DNA of 61,666 bases from Tubiluchus corallicola (taxonomy: Eukaryota; Priapulida; Priapulimorpha; Priapulimorphida; Tubiluchidae): positions 1 to 61,666 of the forward strand of contig JAQGDQ010001117.1 of assembly GCA_030141605.1 (NCBI GenBank). Reading direction: 5' to 3'. The translations under genes and the position numbers were made by a program. Positions 41,301-50,648 of the stretch are shown one piece after another. The first letter of the stretch is position 1, and each line of letters starts with the position of its first letter. Below the pieces are notes generated by a model, which saw only the letters and a list, made by a program, of their open reading frames with translations, made no database searches and had not been told where the DNA came from.

Positions 41301-44300
41301 GTGGCTGATCTTGTGGTAAGCTTAACAACTATTTCACCTCTATTTTAGAAATGCTTGTTTTTGCAAAGTAGTTTCAAGGGCTCATGTGGTTTAACTTATC
41401 ATAAGTAATTATTAAACCAGTTAATTACGACAAGAAGCAGCAAGGTTCGATGTTTGTACAAAGAGTCAAAACTAACGTACGACTCAATATACTGATGAGG
41501 TGAAGTGATGCTAATCTATTCTTTAAAGAAGTGTAGTCAAAGAATTTTTACTGATTTATACATGAAAAATGGCCTCATGCTTACAACAATTAGCCTAATG
41601 CCTGATTCATTATAGAACGAGGTGCAGGAAAATTGTGAGTCAACCATGATTTGAACCCAGTACCCCTGCTTTTATGGCATACGATCTAGCACGATCTATA
41701 ACATTTGAGCTAATAACTCAATATGGCAAGCCTGTCTGAGACCACCCTACACACACAATCAGTCAAAGCCGCATGTCTGCTACTATTATTTGAATGCATT
41801 CGCTGAGGGGTGGATTGTCTCATAGGCCTCTCCATCTTTGCGTTTTTTTATTTTATCAGGTTTTTGTGATATAACGGATTGAAAATTGAATGCAATTTTG
41901 AAATACGTAATATTGGAGAATCTGAAGAACAGAGTCAACAACACACGCACATACGCACCATCTCACACACACATGAATAAGCTTCAAGCTGGCGTGCTGA
42001 ACATGTAAGTGTTTTCATTGTCATCACAAACATTGGAAACAATTTCAGCACAAAAACGAGATATTTTGTAGGTAACTGGAGATACTGAATGGGCACTGGC
42101 TGCCCTGGAGGACGTGAAATCATGCTGTGACAAAGAACTCAGTCAAAATATCAGCACTTGGGAGGTTGAAGGAAATGAGAATGGAACAGTCATATACAGT
42201 AAGCCGCCAGAAATAGAAGGCTCAATCTGCTATAATGAATGCAGTGGCCACGGACAATGTGTGGAAGGTAGGTGTTGTAAAAAATAAAAAACTTGATATG
42301 TACAACACAAAAACATTTGCTTTTTGACAATGGCATAAATCAGATAGCCCCACATTAGTGATTGCAAACATACCTGGCCTGTAGAGAATATTTCTATTAT
42401 CTGAACTATGCGATAGTCATCTATATATTAAGGAGGTTTAGTGAAATTTTCACTACACTATTGAGTCAACTTGTGCGATTTTTAAATGCGGGCAGCAACT
42501 TATAAAACCACCAGTTCCATTTCAGTACTGTGATATCTCAAAAGTTGTTTAAATACTAATACAAAAAGTATAAAATATTAATACAAATAGTATTCATACG
42601 TCCTAATATAAAAAGTAATCTAGATTGCAAAGCAATGGGTTGCTCCCTTATTGAGTTTTTTCTACCCATATGCGGGATATGTCATTTAGAACACCATTTA
42701 CCATTCATTGCAATAAAATCCCTTTTTTCATTTTAGAAATGTAGAATACATAATAACTCTATTGCGACATCATAGTATTGTACTGCAGGGCTGTGATGGG
42801 GTAGTGTAATACTGGCAGGAGAATACAGCAGACTTCTCAGGTGTGCGTGTGAACGTGGCTTTAGCTAGCACATAGACGCTTATTCTGACCTTGTGTTAGT
42901 GGGAGCCACTAGTCACGTGCACACCTGAGCTTATAAAAAGGGTAGGTCTGCTGTAGATCCTTGTCAGTGGTCAGTGGTCGTCTCATCTCATCTCAGCTCT
43001 GTTTGCACTTCAGGCTTTGCTCCATTCGGTAAGCTATTTGGAACATTTCTTTTTTTTGGGCAATAAATTGTCATTTTTATTTTATTATTTTGGTTTTGGT
43101 TTTTGAGACATGTCGCACGGTGTAGGCCGCGGTGCCATCCGTTCTGCCTCCACTAAAAGCGGAGAGCAGTCCAGTATTTAAAACTGACGAAAAGTTTTTA
43201 CGTGAACGATACTATGAAAAAGAACAACATCACAGCAAAATCACTTTATAATTCGTAGGCGAGTAACCCAAAAATGAAATACCTTCCCATCTATTACAAT
43301 GATGATTTTGACGATAATGATGATGATGATGATGAAGAAGGCAACGACGACTATTATCGTTAGGCTGATGACAGGTGATGAAAGTAATTATATTTTTCAC
43401 AGTTTTCTTCCATTTACATTGGCGTTTATAAAATTTTCAACGCAGGAGAGTGTCTCTGTGATGAAGGATTCATCAGCCCAGATTGCTCAGTGGATGGTAC
43501 GGCACCTCCAGACGTGTACCACATTCCATATTCTGGTTTATGTGATATTCGAAGTCGGCCATGTGAAGTAACGTCAGTTCTTGGGGACAGATTCGTGGAA
43601 AGTCCTGAACTTTCTTGTCATATAGAAGCTGCACAGGTACAAAAACATTAGCAAAATGCTATAACCTTGTTGTTTTCTTTTTTCAGGGTTCGAAATACTA
43701 GATTTACATTGTGATCCGCTCCCTAAGTTATAGTCCCATCAGATTACGTATATATGTATAATAACAGTAACTAACTTTAACGAATGTACATCTGTCATAA
43801 AATGTGCTGAAGAAAACCTATTCCGTATTTTATCAAGTCATTTTATCCATCAAAAGTCACCAGGACTGACCCATGCCAGCTTGTAAGTTGTAACTTTTGT
43901 TGGTTGATACTGCTTCCATCATAAGTGACCAGGATTAACCCATGCTATACATATATATATATATGTTCGTACACACATACAAACAGCCATTTTAAATCTA
44001 TGCAAGAGAAAACCAGATTTGTATTAAAGTTCATTTGCTGCTCATGCTCCACAGAAAAAATAAAGTACTTTGACCACTGTTGAGGATGTACAGTTAAGTT
44101 TCTGTTACTCTGTTCCTCTGCACATTTGCTAATCTATCATGCTGACTAATTTACCAGCTGCTACTTTCATTTTCATGGTAATAGTTGCTGTTGTTTTTTT
44201 TTGTTGGTATGTAGCTAAGCAGTTTATTTACAAGATAATCCATTTTAAGGTCAAAGTTTTTATTGGTTTTTCACTTAGATAACAGAAAATGGGTTTGAAC

Positions 44301-47300
44301 CAACTGGCAATGTGAGAGTCACTCCAGCTTTTCACATTTACTATGGCGAAGTAAGATGTCCTCTAGAGCTGACTAATTTGAGATCAAGTCTACTAACAGA
44401 TAAGCCAGCTGCAGGTGAGTCAAAGCATAATAGGAAACGAAGCCAGAGACTTTTGTTTGTTCTCTACTGAACTTGTCCTTTCCACTAAACAGAAATCAGA
44501 AATATGAAAGATATCAGGAATGATTTGAGACGTAATATTAAACATCATAATAAATTGATTTGAAATGTTGTGCAATTGCTGGAAATTTTCCCCTATATTG
44601 TCTGTGTGTGTTAATTTTTTTACTTTGCAAAAGTTTTTAATCGTTTTGTGCTTTGTTGCCAACAAACTTTTAATTAAACCACACAATATTTACCAGCATG
44701 AATTTTTTTCTTAAAATATGTATGCTGTTTGTAATAGTCCTTCAGTAATATATTGTAATTATATAACATCTTATGCACTGCATTTAATTGTCAATACGTT
44801 GTCTGCTAACTAAGATAATTCACATCTTAAAACAATAGCTGTGGCATGAGGATACACAAGATGTGTCTGAACAATGTGGTAGAGTTTATAACATATTTAA
44901 TTGATAATTCAGAACGCTCTATTACAAACATGTCTTGAGAGTTATGACATGGTGGAGACTGCTCTCCTGTTATGCATGCGCATATTAAATAGACTTTGAG
45001 ATATTATTACATGGTAAAACTATTGTTTATCCATACAAAAATGACCTGTTTTACACATTTCAAATTAATGAATAGTTTATTTTTATAGCATTCTATGTGA
45101 GTGTGAGTAATGATGGTATTGCACCGAATGAAGATGCTCTCTTGTTTGTTGTTTACGATTCAGTGTGTCAGTCTTGCGACAATTCTACTGGTTGCACTTT
45201 GAAGGTATTTAAATAACAGTTCTTGTCGTGTTCTAGTAAGTTCTTGTAAAGCTTAATGTCTCTGCTGTGTGTGAAAGATGCCTATTGCAATTGTTTGCAA
45301 GTGCATATGAGCAGAATATAACTAACAATTGTTTTTATTTCTTGTTATGTATCTTAGGAAAATTCCTGTTTAATATCTGGGAAATGTTATGCTCCTGGCG
45401 AGGAGAACCCAGATGTACATTGTTTAGTATGTGATCCCACGAATTCCAACAGCACATGGACACAAACGGTTAGTTTAGATTAAATTAGATTTCTATACTG
45501 TAAAACTTATCGTACTTATAATTATAATTGCATTGTCGAAGTATCACTTATCTGTGTTAACTTCTAATCTCGAGGTCGACTTCTGTTCCTCGGTTGTTTT
45601 ATCTCTGTCTGTCTTTTGTATTCCCAATTTTGGCTACTGTATTTTCTGTATCTTGACATAAGCTTTCTGTATTCTCATCTGGTTATGTGGTCGGCAGTTG
45701 CTTGCTGTCCATATGACTGCTAAGCAGTTGCTTTTTCACTACTTTTGTCTGTTTTATTTTTGTGTGCCAACTCTATTTCTTGATTGGTTTTTGCAGTTTC
45801 TTTGCCTATTTGTCACGCCTCTATATCTACTTTCGGTTATGTGATTGACTTTGGATTTCCTTTGGTAATGTCGAGCCACTGCATTTGTATGTCAACTTAC
45901 GATCTTGATTTGTTTCTGCAGTTAGTTTATCTATGTGCCTCTTTTCTACATGAACTTCTGATTTAGTTGAGTTCTGCAGTTGCCCAGATTGAATTTTGCC
46001 ATTCCATCACCTAGCTAAGAGTAAACTTGGAGTTAAGGTCGACTTCAACCATTGTTTTATCTCTGTGTGACTTTCCAGTCTCTAATCCATTCCTAATTTA
46101 AGCTTGATTTCTGCAGTTGCCTCACTTCTACTTCACTTTCTGTGTCAAATACTGGTCCGAAGATTGGAGGATTGGGGTGTTATGTTAATTTCAGAAGTGC
46201 AGAACATGAAATACAAACAATTTAACTGTATTATTTATCATATACTGTATGAGCTATCATTTTGTCAGTGTATTTTTTACTTTTTTCCTTTTATTACCAA
46301 CTCTGGATTTATATGTAACTTGCATTTGGCATACAAGATCTATTTGGTTTTCACTATATTTATGTTCTGCTTATTTTGCTCTAGGAGGATTCTTGTCTGA
46401 TATCCCAGCAATGTTTTGAAGATGGTGACATAAATCCGGAAAATATGTGTGAGATGTGCAACATTTCAGAATCAAGTTCAACTTGGTCAGTTAATGTAAG
46501 TACTAAAGCAAGCAGATAAGACGCTTGCTCTGTGTACTCATCCAGTCAGGTTTATGATGTGACATATCTTGTGATATTTTTACATGGTGTAAATATTCAA
46601 CGCTGTTCAACAAGGTATTCTTTGCTATAGCATAATATTTTCTGGTCCCTTAATTACAACTTTATTATTTTCAGCCTAACAGGTGTGAAATTGATGGAGA
46701 CTGTTGGGGCCCACAAGATGAACAGCCAGGTAGAAATTGTTTGACTTGTGATCCTGCAAGTTCAACTACATCGTGGACTCAGAAGGTGGGTGTCACCCGA
46801 AAATAGAAAACATAAACAGTAATCTTCTTTATAAGTTCAATTGAAAAAGTAGATTAGAATTTTAAAGCAGCTCAAACATCAAATGATCAGGTTGCGTTAG
46901 TCTGGGAATTGTACGTTATTCCCTTGTGAATTAGCTCAAAATGCCATAGGAAAACTTAGGAGATGACATCAGACATTTACAGAGAGAAATATCTTTTTTA
47001 GCATTACAGTGTTGATAAAATAAAGCAAAACAATATTAAATCAACATCGAATTGCATCAAAATTTGATTAAGGAAACGGTACTGCGGTTTTTCGACTCTG
47101 TCTATTCTAACTGACATTTTATTTTAGGCCAGCTTGAACAGCAAAGTTTCAGTTGGTCTAAGATTCGTGGTTATGTAGATACTAATTTTGCACATTTTGC
47201 ACTTCGGGTCATAGTAATCTGTAAAACTCCATGAAGTTTTTTATGGGAAGAGAATGAAAATCTTTGTGCTACATACAGCCTGGGATTGCTACGTGTTGGA

Positions 47301-48120
47301 ATAGAAAATTTCATAGTAAAAATTTTTTACACAGTTTGCAGGCTATAAGTTATTTTGCCTAATCCATTTCATTAGTAAAAATTTCTGATTTTGCTGATGT
47401 TTGTTTTAGCCGATCCATATTATGTTTTTTTCTTTTACAGTTACGTACATGCCTCATAGAGGGACAGTGTTTTGAAGATCTTGAGGCTGATCCAGAAAAC
47501 AGTTGTTGGTTTTGCAGTGCTGACCAAAATCCTACTCAATGGACACTCAATGTGAGTGTAACACTATGCAAATCAACAATTTGCCGATAATTCAATTCCA
47601 TCTATATAACAGTTGCTGTAGATTAGCATTTGGTCTATCATAGTAAAATGTTTATGGTTTTTGCAGTTATTTCCAATCAAGGTAACTTCACCTCTGTGTT
47701 TTAGAAGATTTGCCACCATGTATGCATAGTTGTAACTTTTGGTACAAAACAATGAACATTGAAATTTATTGTCTCTTTGCAGAACACAGGTGACTGCTTG
47801 CTGTCTACAGAATTACCAACAACACCGGATTTGACAGGTTGGTCAAAATAATTGTTGAAAGTTCTATTTCTGTTTTGGTATTATGTTATGCCACTGTTCT
47901 TTATGTTTTTTTTTCGCTTATTGTGAGAACTTCTTGTGTAATTTCAGAATGGTGCAGTGGTAAACCAGATGGTAGTTATTCTCATCCCACTGATTGCACA
48001 AAGTTTATTGTTTGTTCCCATGACCAGACGTTCTTTTTTGATTGTCCTCCAGGGTTACATTACAACGAACAAGAAGCAAAATGTGATTGGCCAGAAAACG
48101 CCAACTGCGAAATCAATTAA
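25549..48120 (+). CDS. VWDE-like: VWDE-like secreted mosaic protein, complete 25-exon gene (1286 aa)
   Basis: Exons: 25549-25703, 26786-26946, 27751-27880, 29421-29521, 29674-29856, 30301-30363, 30962-31293, 32005-32214, 32700-32882, 33846-33943, 34482-34554, 36978-37181, 38716-38903, 39870-40173, 41151-41315, 42072-42267, 43446-43636, 44279-44414, 45089-45204, 45358-45468, 46385-46495, 46675-46785, 47441-47551, 47783-47837, 47948-48120. All junctions are GT-AG and the frame is open throughout (3861 nt with stop). Order: signal peptide (MFPDLLRAAFCLLCFGLSLF), TSP1, EGF-like, D8C, beta-rich domain, VWD, Cys-rich region with an RVKR site, EGF, four 37-residue Cys modules, CBM14. The D8C-to-EGF core follows vertebrate VWDE (von Willebrand factor D and EGF domain protein). 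TSP1 at the front and CBM14 at the end suggest an extracellular matrix or cuticle protein. Role is inferred; exons were joined by hand without transcripts. Confidence 0.88.
25790..26100. repeat. Minisatellite in intron 1 of gene 1 (about 42-46 bp unit)
   Basis: Degenerate tandem units resembling ATGGCACAAATGGGAAAGTA then GGTAAATATGGTACAGGAAA. It has a homologous array at 53155-53505 in the second gene copy with different unit arrangement. Minus-strand open frames over it are repeat artefacts. Confidence 0.85.
26452..26525. repeat. (TG)n/(TGTGCG)n repeat in intron 1
   Basis: Alternating TG and GTGTGC units followed by a B-box-like GGTTCGAGTC near 26585. The second copy has a CA/CG-type tract at the same place (53861-53911), so the repeat has diverged between duplicates. 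Confidence 0.8.
27751..30363 (+). CDS. VWDE-like gene 1, exons 3-6: D8C (uromodulin-type) domain
   Basis: Exons 3-5 read YPCEDGDYTV, then YCDVDLVEGWYRFISFAG, MPETCVEKYHC, PLWLMGSNPTEAEGIVDREV, RNCGEFTVYYLKG and CHSAYC. This is the D8C pattern of uromodulin, GP2, OIT3 and VWDE (GWYRF, MPxxC, HC, WL.G.HP, EGIV.R.VC, CGxFxVYxL, YC). Instead of the usual adjacent CC pair it has VCSNNNPNC, with six residues between. Exon 6 (63 nt) adds a short Cys linker, KKCPDGQSSPTGYTPGC. Confidence 0.85.
30962..32882 (+). CDS. VWDE-like gene 1, exons 7-9: beta-rich region between D8C and VWD
   Basis: Exon 7 encodes one 110-residue domain with an Ig-like rhythm (IFFFCEIID, YEVEWLVNA, KIQCRVRGR, FLSGFD), the position of the equivalent VWDE segment. 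Exons 8-9 give VTFSFQPNLPYLCNNP, a Cys pair, and NCYLDIDPDDWQSVHHFLV ending in YYQPPEIW. Phases are 1-0, 0-0, 0-0. The donor of exon 9 is taken at 32883 because the frame and the family W|V junction then fit; the frame runs on open for another 100 bp. Confidence 0.8.
33846..38903 (+). CDS. VWDE-like gene 1, exons 10-13: VWD domain
   Basis: Exon 10 ends in CKSMNDPHMTTFDGR, the classic VWD start (DPHxxTFDG). Exon 11 gives GIFILYRNTEFHDYPYM; exon 12 VQQRIQKC, CNCGVAVQSG and VDICKYG; exon 13 SGSLINIMMY and LGKTEGLCGTFDRDQSNDF, the closing GLCGxFDxxxxNDF motif with its calcium-loop-like acidic residues. Exon 12 (68 codons, phase 0-0) sits between two related 1 kb repeats. Confidence 0.87.
35156..35307. 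repeat. (CT)n dinucleotide array
   Basis: About 150 bp of CT with one C-rich interruption near 35214-35229; all plus and minus frames stay open through it. Confidence 0.97.
35600..36595. repeat. 1 kb interspersed repeat, copy 1 (intron 11)
   Basis: Related in the same orientation to 37240-38515. Shared landmarks in order: CCGAGGGCTTT, AGGCAATGAT, CTTGCGTTGTGAGT, TCCCTCAAGTT, GAGACTTCGT, AGTGCTCAG, TGTCTCGGACACA, and AAATTTATTCACAACA at the end. Diverged copies, no open frame. Confidence 0.65.
37240..38515. repeat. 1.2 kb interspersed repeat, copy 2 (intron 12)
   Basis: Second copy of the repeat at 35600-36595, ending in AAATTTATTCATAACA. Together the copies flank exon 12 as direct repeats. 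An internal TATATAG and the TG/CA-like ends suggest an LTR, but I found no target duplication. Confidence 0.6.
39870..41315 (+). CDS. VWDE-like gene 1, exons 14-15: post-VWD region with furin-type site
   Basis: Exon 14 starts with VKKDSSEDLFSAYFYYN (following ESWR of exon 13, as in VWDE) and has a CTC pair. Exon 15 begins RTRHRVKRST: RVKR is a furin-type cleavage consensus immediately before the next conserved segment, EEEALEYCRNF. Cleavage is inferred. Confidence 0.8.
40731..40870. repeat. 28-bp minisatellite in intron 14
   Basis: About four and a half units of 28 bp containing TGGTGACCTGTTGTTATGAC and CACTACTA. Confidence 0.85.
41600..41720 (-). repeat. tRNA-derived SINE-like element in intron 15
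   Basis: On the minus strand an A-box match (TTAGCTCAAATG, 41702-41713) is followed by a B-box match (GGGTTCAAATC, 41648-41658) at tRNA-like spacing. The T-arm and acceptor stem do not pair, so it is a SINE or tRNA pseudogene. Confidence 0.5.
42072..45204 (+). CDS. VWDE-like gene 1, exons 16-19: EGF and beta-sandwich region
   Basis: Exons 16 and 17 jointly encode a canonical EGF repeat (CYNECSGHGQCVEGECLCDE then GFISPDCS). Exons 17-19 give CDIRSRPCEVTSVLGDRF, LSCHIEAAQ, YYGEVRCPLEL, AFYVSVSNDG and LLFVVYDSVCQSC, a segment also present in VWDE before its C-terminal repeats. Confidence 0.82.
42792..43110 (+). mobile_element. Possible solo LTR in intron 16
   Basis: TG...CA-bounded candidate with a TATAAAA (42932) and a downstream AATAAA (43062), the U3-R-U5 layout. 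It is GC-richer than its surroundings. No target duplication or second LTR seen; boundaries tentative. Confidence 0.35.
45358..47551 (+). CDS. VWDE-like gene 1, exons 20-23: four tandem 37-residue Cys modules
   Basis: Four consecutive exons of exactly 111 nt, all phase 0-0, each encode one module with spacing C-x5-C-x11-C-x2-C and a conserved Trp four residues from the end (for example SCLISGKCYAPGEENP then CLVCDP and TWTQT). The identical lengths and phases show they arose by exon duplication. Confidence 0.88.
47783..48120 (+). CDS. VWDE-like gene 1, exons 24-25: linker and chitin-binding (CBM14) domain
   Basis: Exon 24 is an 18-codon Thr/Pro-containing linker. Exon 25 encodes EWCSGKPDGSYSHPTDC, FIVCSHDQTFFFDCPPGLHY and CDWPENANC, the six-Cys peritrophin-A pattern with the C-x-W-P signature, then stop TAA at 48118. 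CBM14 domains bind chitin, so this end may anchor the protein to chitinous matrix. Confidence 0.9.
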
Positions 48121-48759
48121 GATTGTTGTATTGAGCATGGAGTATTGAGCATAGAAATAATGGCCTATTTAGGAGCATGTTTAAAAAATTATGCTGATTT
48201 TATACATTGTCATTTTTGTATGTGTAATATGATTGACATGTTTAAAGTGTACTGGTGTTACACAGAGTTCATTTTACTTATTTGTTCTTGATGACATAAT
48301 GACTGTAGAAATAAGTTGCAGTCGAGTTATCTAAGGATAATGTAGTCAGTAATATAGCAAGTTTTTAATTAGTAGTCTGTTAATCATAAAAAATCTATCC
48401 GCTCACAAAAAAAGATTTGCATTCTCAAATGGTAACCAATTTTGAGACGCTATTATTAAAGGCGTCCACTAATATGAAAGTACAACAGGCCTTTAGTTCA
48501 AAGCTATTAAATGTGAACTGAGCAAATACTATAGTTATGCTTGTTTGTAATGGTTATGCAACTATTAAATACTAAGCAGAAAGAAAATCTATGTGTGTAG
48601 TTAATAGAAAAGCAAACAGTTGTATTGTTATTAAAATTATTATTACATTATATCATTATTACAATTATGTTACTGACTTGTCATTGAGTTTATCAACAAA
48701 ATAGATAGGTAATGATTGTCAATGCTAATGTTTGTATTGAGTGTTTTTTAGTGATATAA
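48121..48759 (+). other. 3' flank of VWDE-like gene 1
   Basis: No further gene. An ATTAAA at 48455-48460 is a candidate poly(A) signal about 340 bp after the stop; no canonical AATAAA is nearer. Confidence 0.35.
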
Positions 48760-49110
48760 CAGTAGCAACAACAATAGGAGCCATAACTGCAGTGCCAGCA
48801 GTAGGGACAAAAGCTAGAACAAGAAAAACAACAGGTACAGCCACAGCAACAGCAGCAACAACAACAACAATGACAACAACAACATCAACGGCAACAGCAG
48901 CAGCAATGACAACAACAACAGCAACAACAACAATGACCCAACAATTATGACAACAACAACATCAATGGCAACAGCAGCAGCAACGACAACAACAACAACA
49001 ACAATTATGACAACAACAACATCAACGGCAACAGCAGCAGCAATAATAGCAACAACAACAGCAGCAACAAAAACAACAACAACAAAAGCAGTAACATCTT
49101 CAATAACAAT
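48760..49110. repeat. CAA/CAG-rich minisatellite
   Basis: Compound ACAACA/GCAGCA tract. A longer unit containing CAACATCAACGGCAACAGC recurs near 48880, 48957 and 49017, so it is organised as roughly 60-75 bp higher-order repeats. Confidence 0.8.
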
Positions 49111-49474
49111 ATGAGCTTTAACCAAAAACAACATCACTAAACAGTAAAAACCACCCATAATGCTTGTTTTATTTCTTGGCAAAGCCACTGATCGAGCTAA
49201 ATAATTAACTTAGCCATCATAAGCTATCAGTGGGCTACCTCAAGACCCTTCAAAAGACTAAGAGCTTTGAAGGGGTTCTGCTATGACAGGATGCGGAGTG
49301 ATAAAGCAGTTCATTGTCAAGCAGTCGGAAGATAACCAATTAGTCCCAAGTTACATAACTTTGTATGGAAAGACTTTTGAAACATTTTAGAATTTCATTT
49401 TCTTTCTTATAAGGTCTGTTGTGTCTTTTTGTCCCTTTCTTAACATTTTCAGGCCCATTAGAGACTTTTTATAC

Positions 49475-50449
49475 CAGTGGTGTGCAAAGTGCGGCCCGCC
49501 GAGAAATTTTGTGCGGCCCGCAAAGAGATATGTCAACCTAATGAAAGTGAGGCCTGGGCGTTGAATTGCGTGTATCCAGTTGTATTCCGCGTCACGATTA
49601 CAAAGATAGTGCGGGTAGTTTTTTCCACTAGATCGGATAGCATTAACCCTTACAAGACGGTTGTCACTTAATGTCACTGTCGGACATGACGAAATTAGGC
49701 GTTGCTCACTTGGAACACAAAAAAGCGATATAATCACAGAACACAGCAAATTATCACGGAAGCCGCCATTGAAACGCTCGAGCGTGCAAGAAATGCGAAA
49801 AGCAATCTGATTGGCTGGTAGGAAGACCAACCAGACAATCTCTACGCTTTTATTATCGAGGCTGTCGATCTGCCTAGCCGTCTTCTTGGTCACAGCAGGT
49901 AGAAAAATGATCTACCTACTATGACCAAGAAGACGATTAGGCAGATCAATTTGTAAGTAACCAGCAAGCTGAAAAAGTGTGGTCACCCCTGATTTAGGGG
50001 GGATTCCCAGATTTTAGTTACTGCTTAGGCTTAGTAGTACACGCTTCATTAGTGGTTCTTTCATCGTTTCACCAGGTGTAGTGTTCTTATAGATCGGAAT
50101 CACGGATAAGAAAAAAGAGGAAGATTGAAAAAGAACATCGTGTCAAAACAGATTAATATGCACTGTACTACACAGACTGTGTGATACACATTGCTAATAT
50201 GCATTGTAATGAAATTAGCACTATCTGTCGTGAAAGTAGAAATATATGGTTTTTAATATAAATTTTAATAATTTCTAAAATAGTTTTTTGAGTGTAGCAG
50301 TGCAGTAGTAATGATGTCCGCAGATCGCATGCAAAAAAATGTTATTACGTCCTACTGTACTTGGCTCCTTGATCTAACTGCTCGTGGCCCGCAGAAATTG
50401 CGGAAAAGTTTAATGTGGCCCGGCTAGTCAGATAATTAGCACACCCCTG
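49475..50449. mobile_element. Non-autonomous hAT-superfamily transposon (MITE)
   Basis: 975 bp bounded by imperfect terminal inverted repeats (CAGTGGTGTGC at the left; CAGGGGTGTGC as reverse complement of the right) and by a perfect 8-bp target duplication TTTTATAC at 49467-49474 and 50450-50457. Subterminal GCGGCCCGC/GTGGCCCGC motifs at both ends are typical of Charlie-type hAT elements. No transposase is encoded. It is nested in repeat copy B. Confidence 0.92.
49867..49947. repeat. 37-bp-arm inverted repeat (hairpin) inside the hAT MITE
   Basis: Left arm 49867-49903 and right arm 49911-49947, a 7-base spacer, with 33 of 37 positions paired; all four mismatches are transitions. Key segment GATCTGCCTA...CTTCTTGGTCA. 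Confidence 0.9.
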
Positions 50450-50602
50450 TTTTATACAAAGAGTTTAAAAGATAAAGGGCATGTATTACTTAATACACAG
50501 ATCGCAAACAGTCAACCTACATGGGTCCACCTCGCCACGGCCAATATGCTCTCCCTTTGTCTGCATTGAAATATACTGTGAGAGTTAATTTCAAGTGTAT
50601 TA

Positions 50603-50648
<46 letters not shown>

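Noticed and set aside
41600-41720. Functional tRNA gene on the minus strand
   Set aside because: A and B boxes are present but the acceptor and T stems do not pair.
49387-49893. 168-codon minus-strand frame
   Set aside because: Runs across the left end of the hAT MITE and its terminal repeat; not a transposase.
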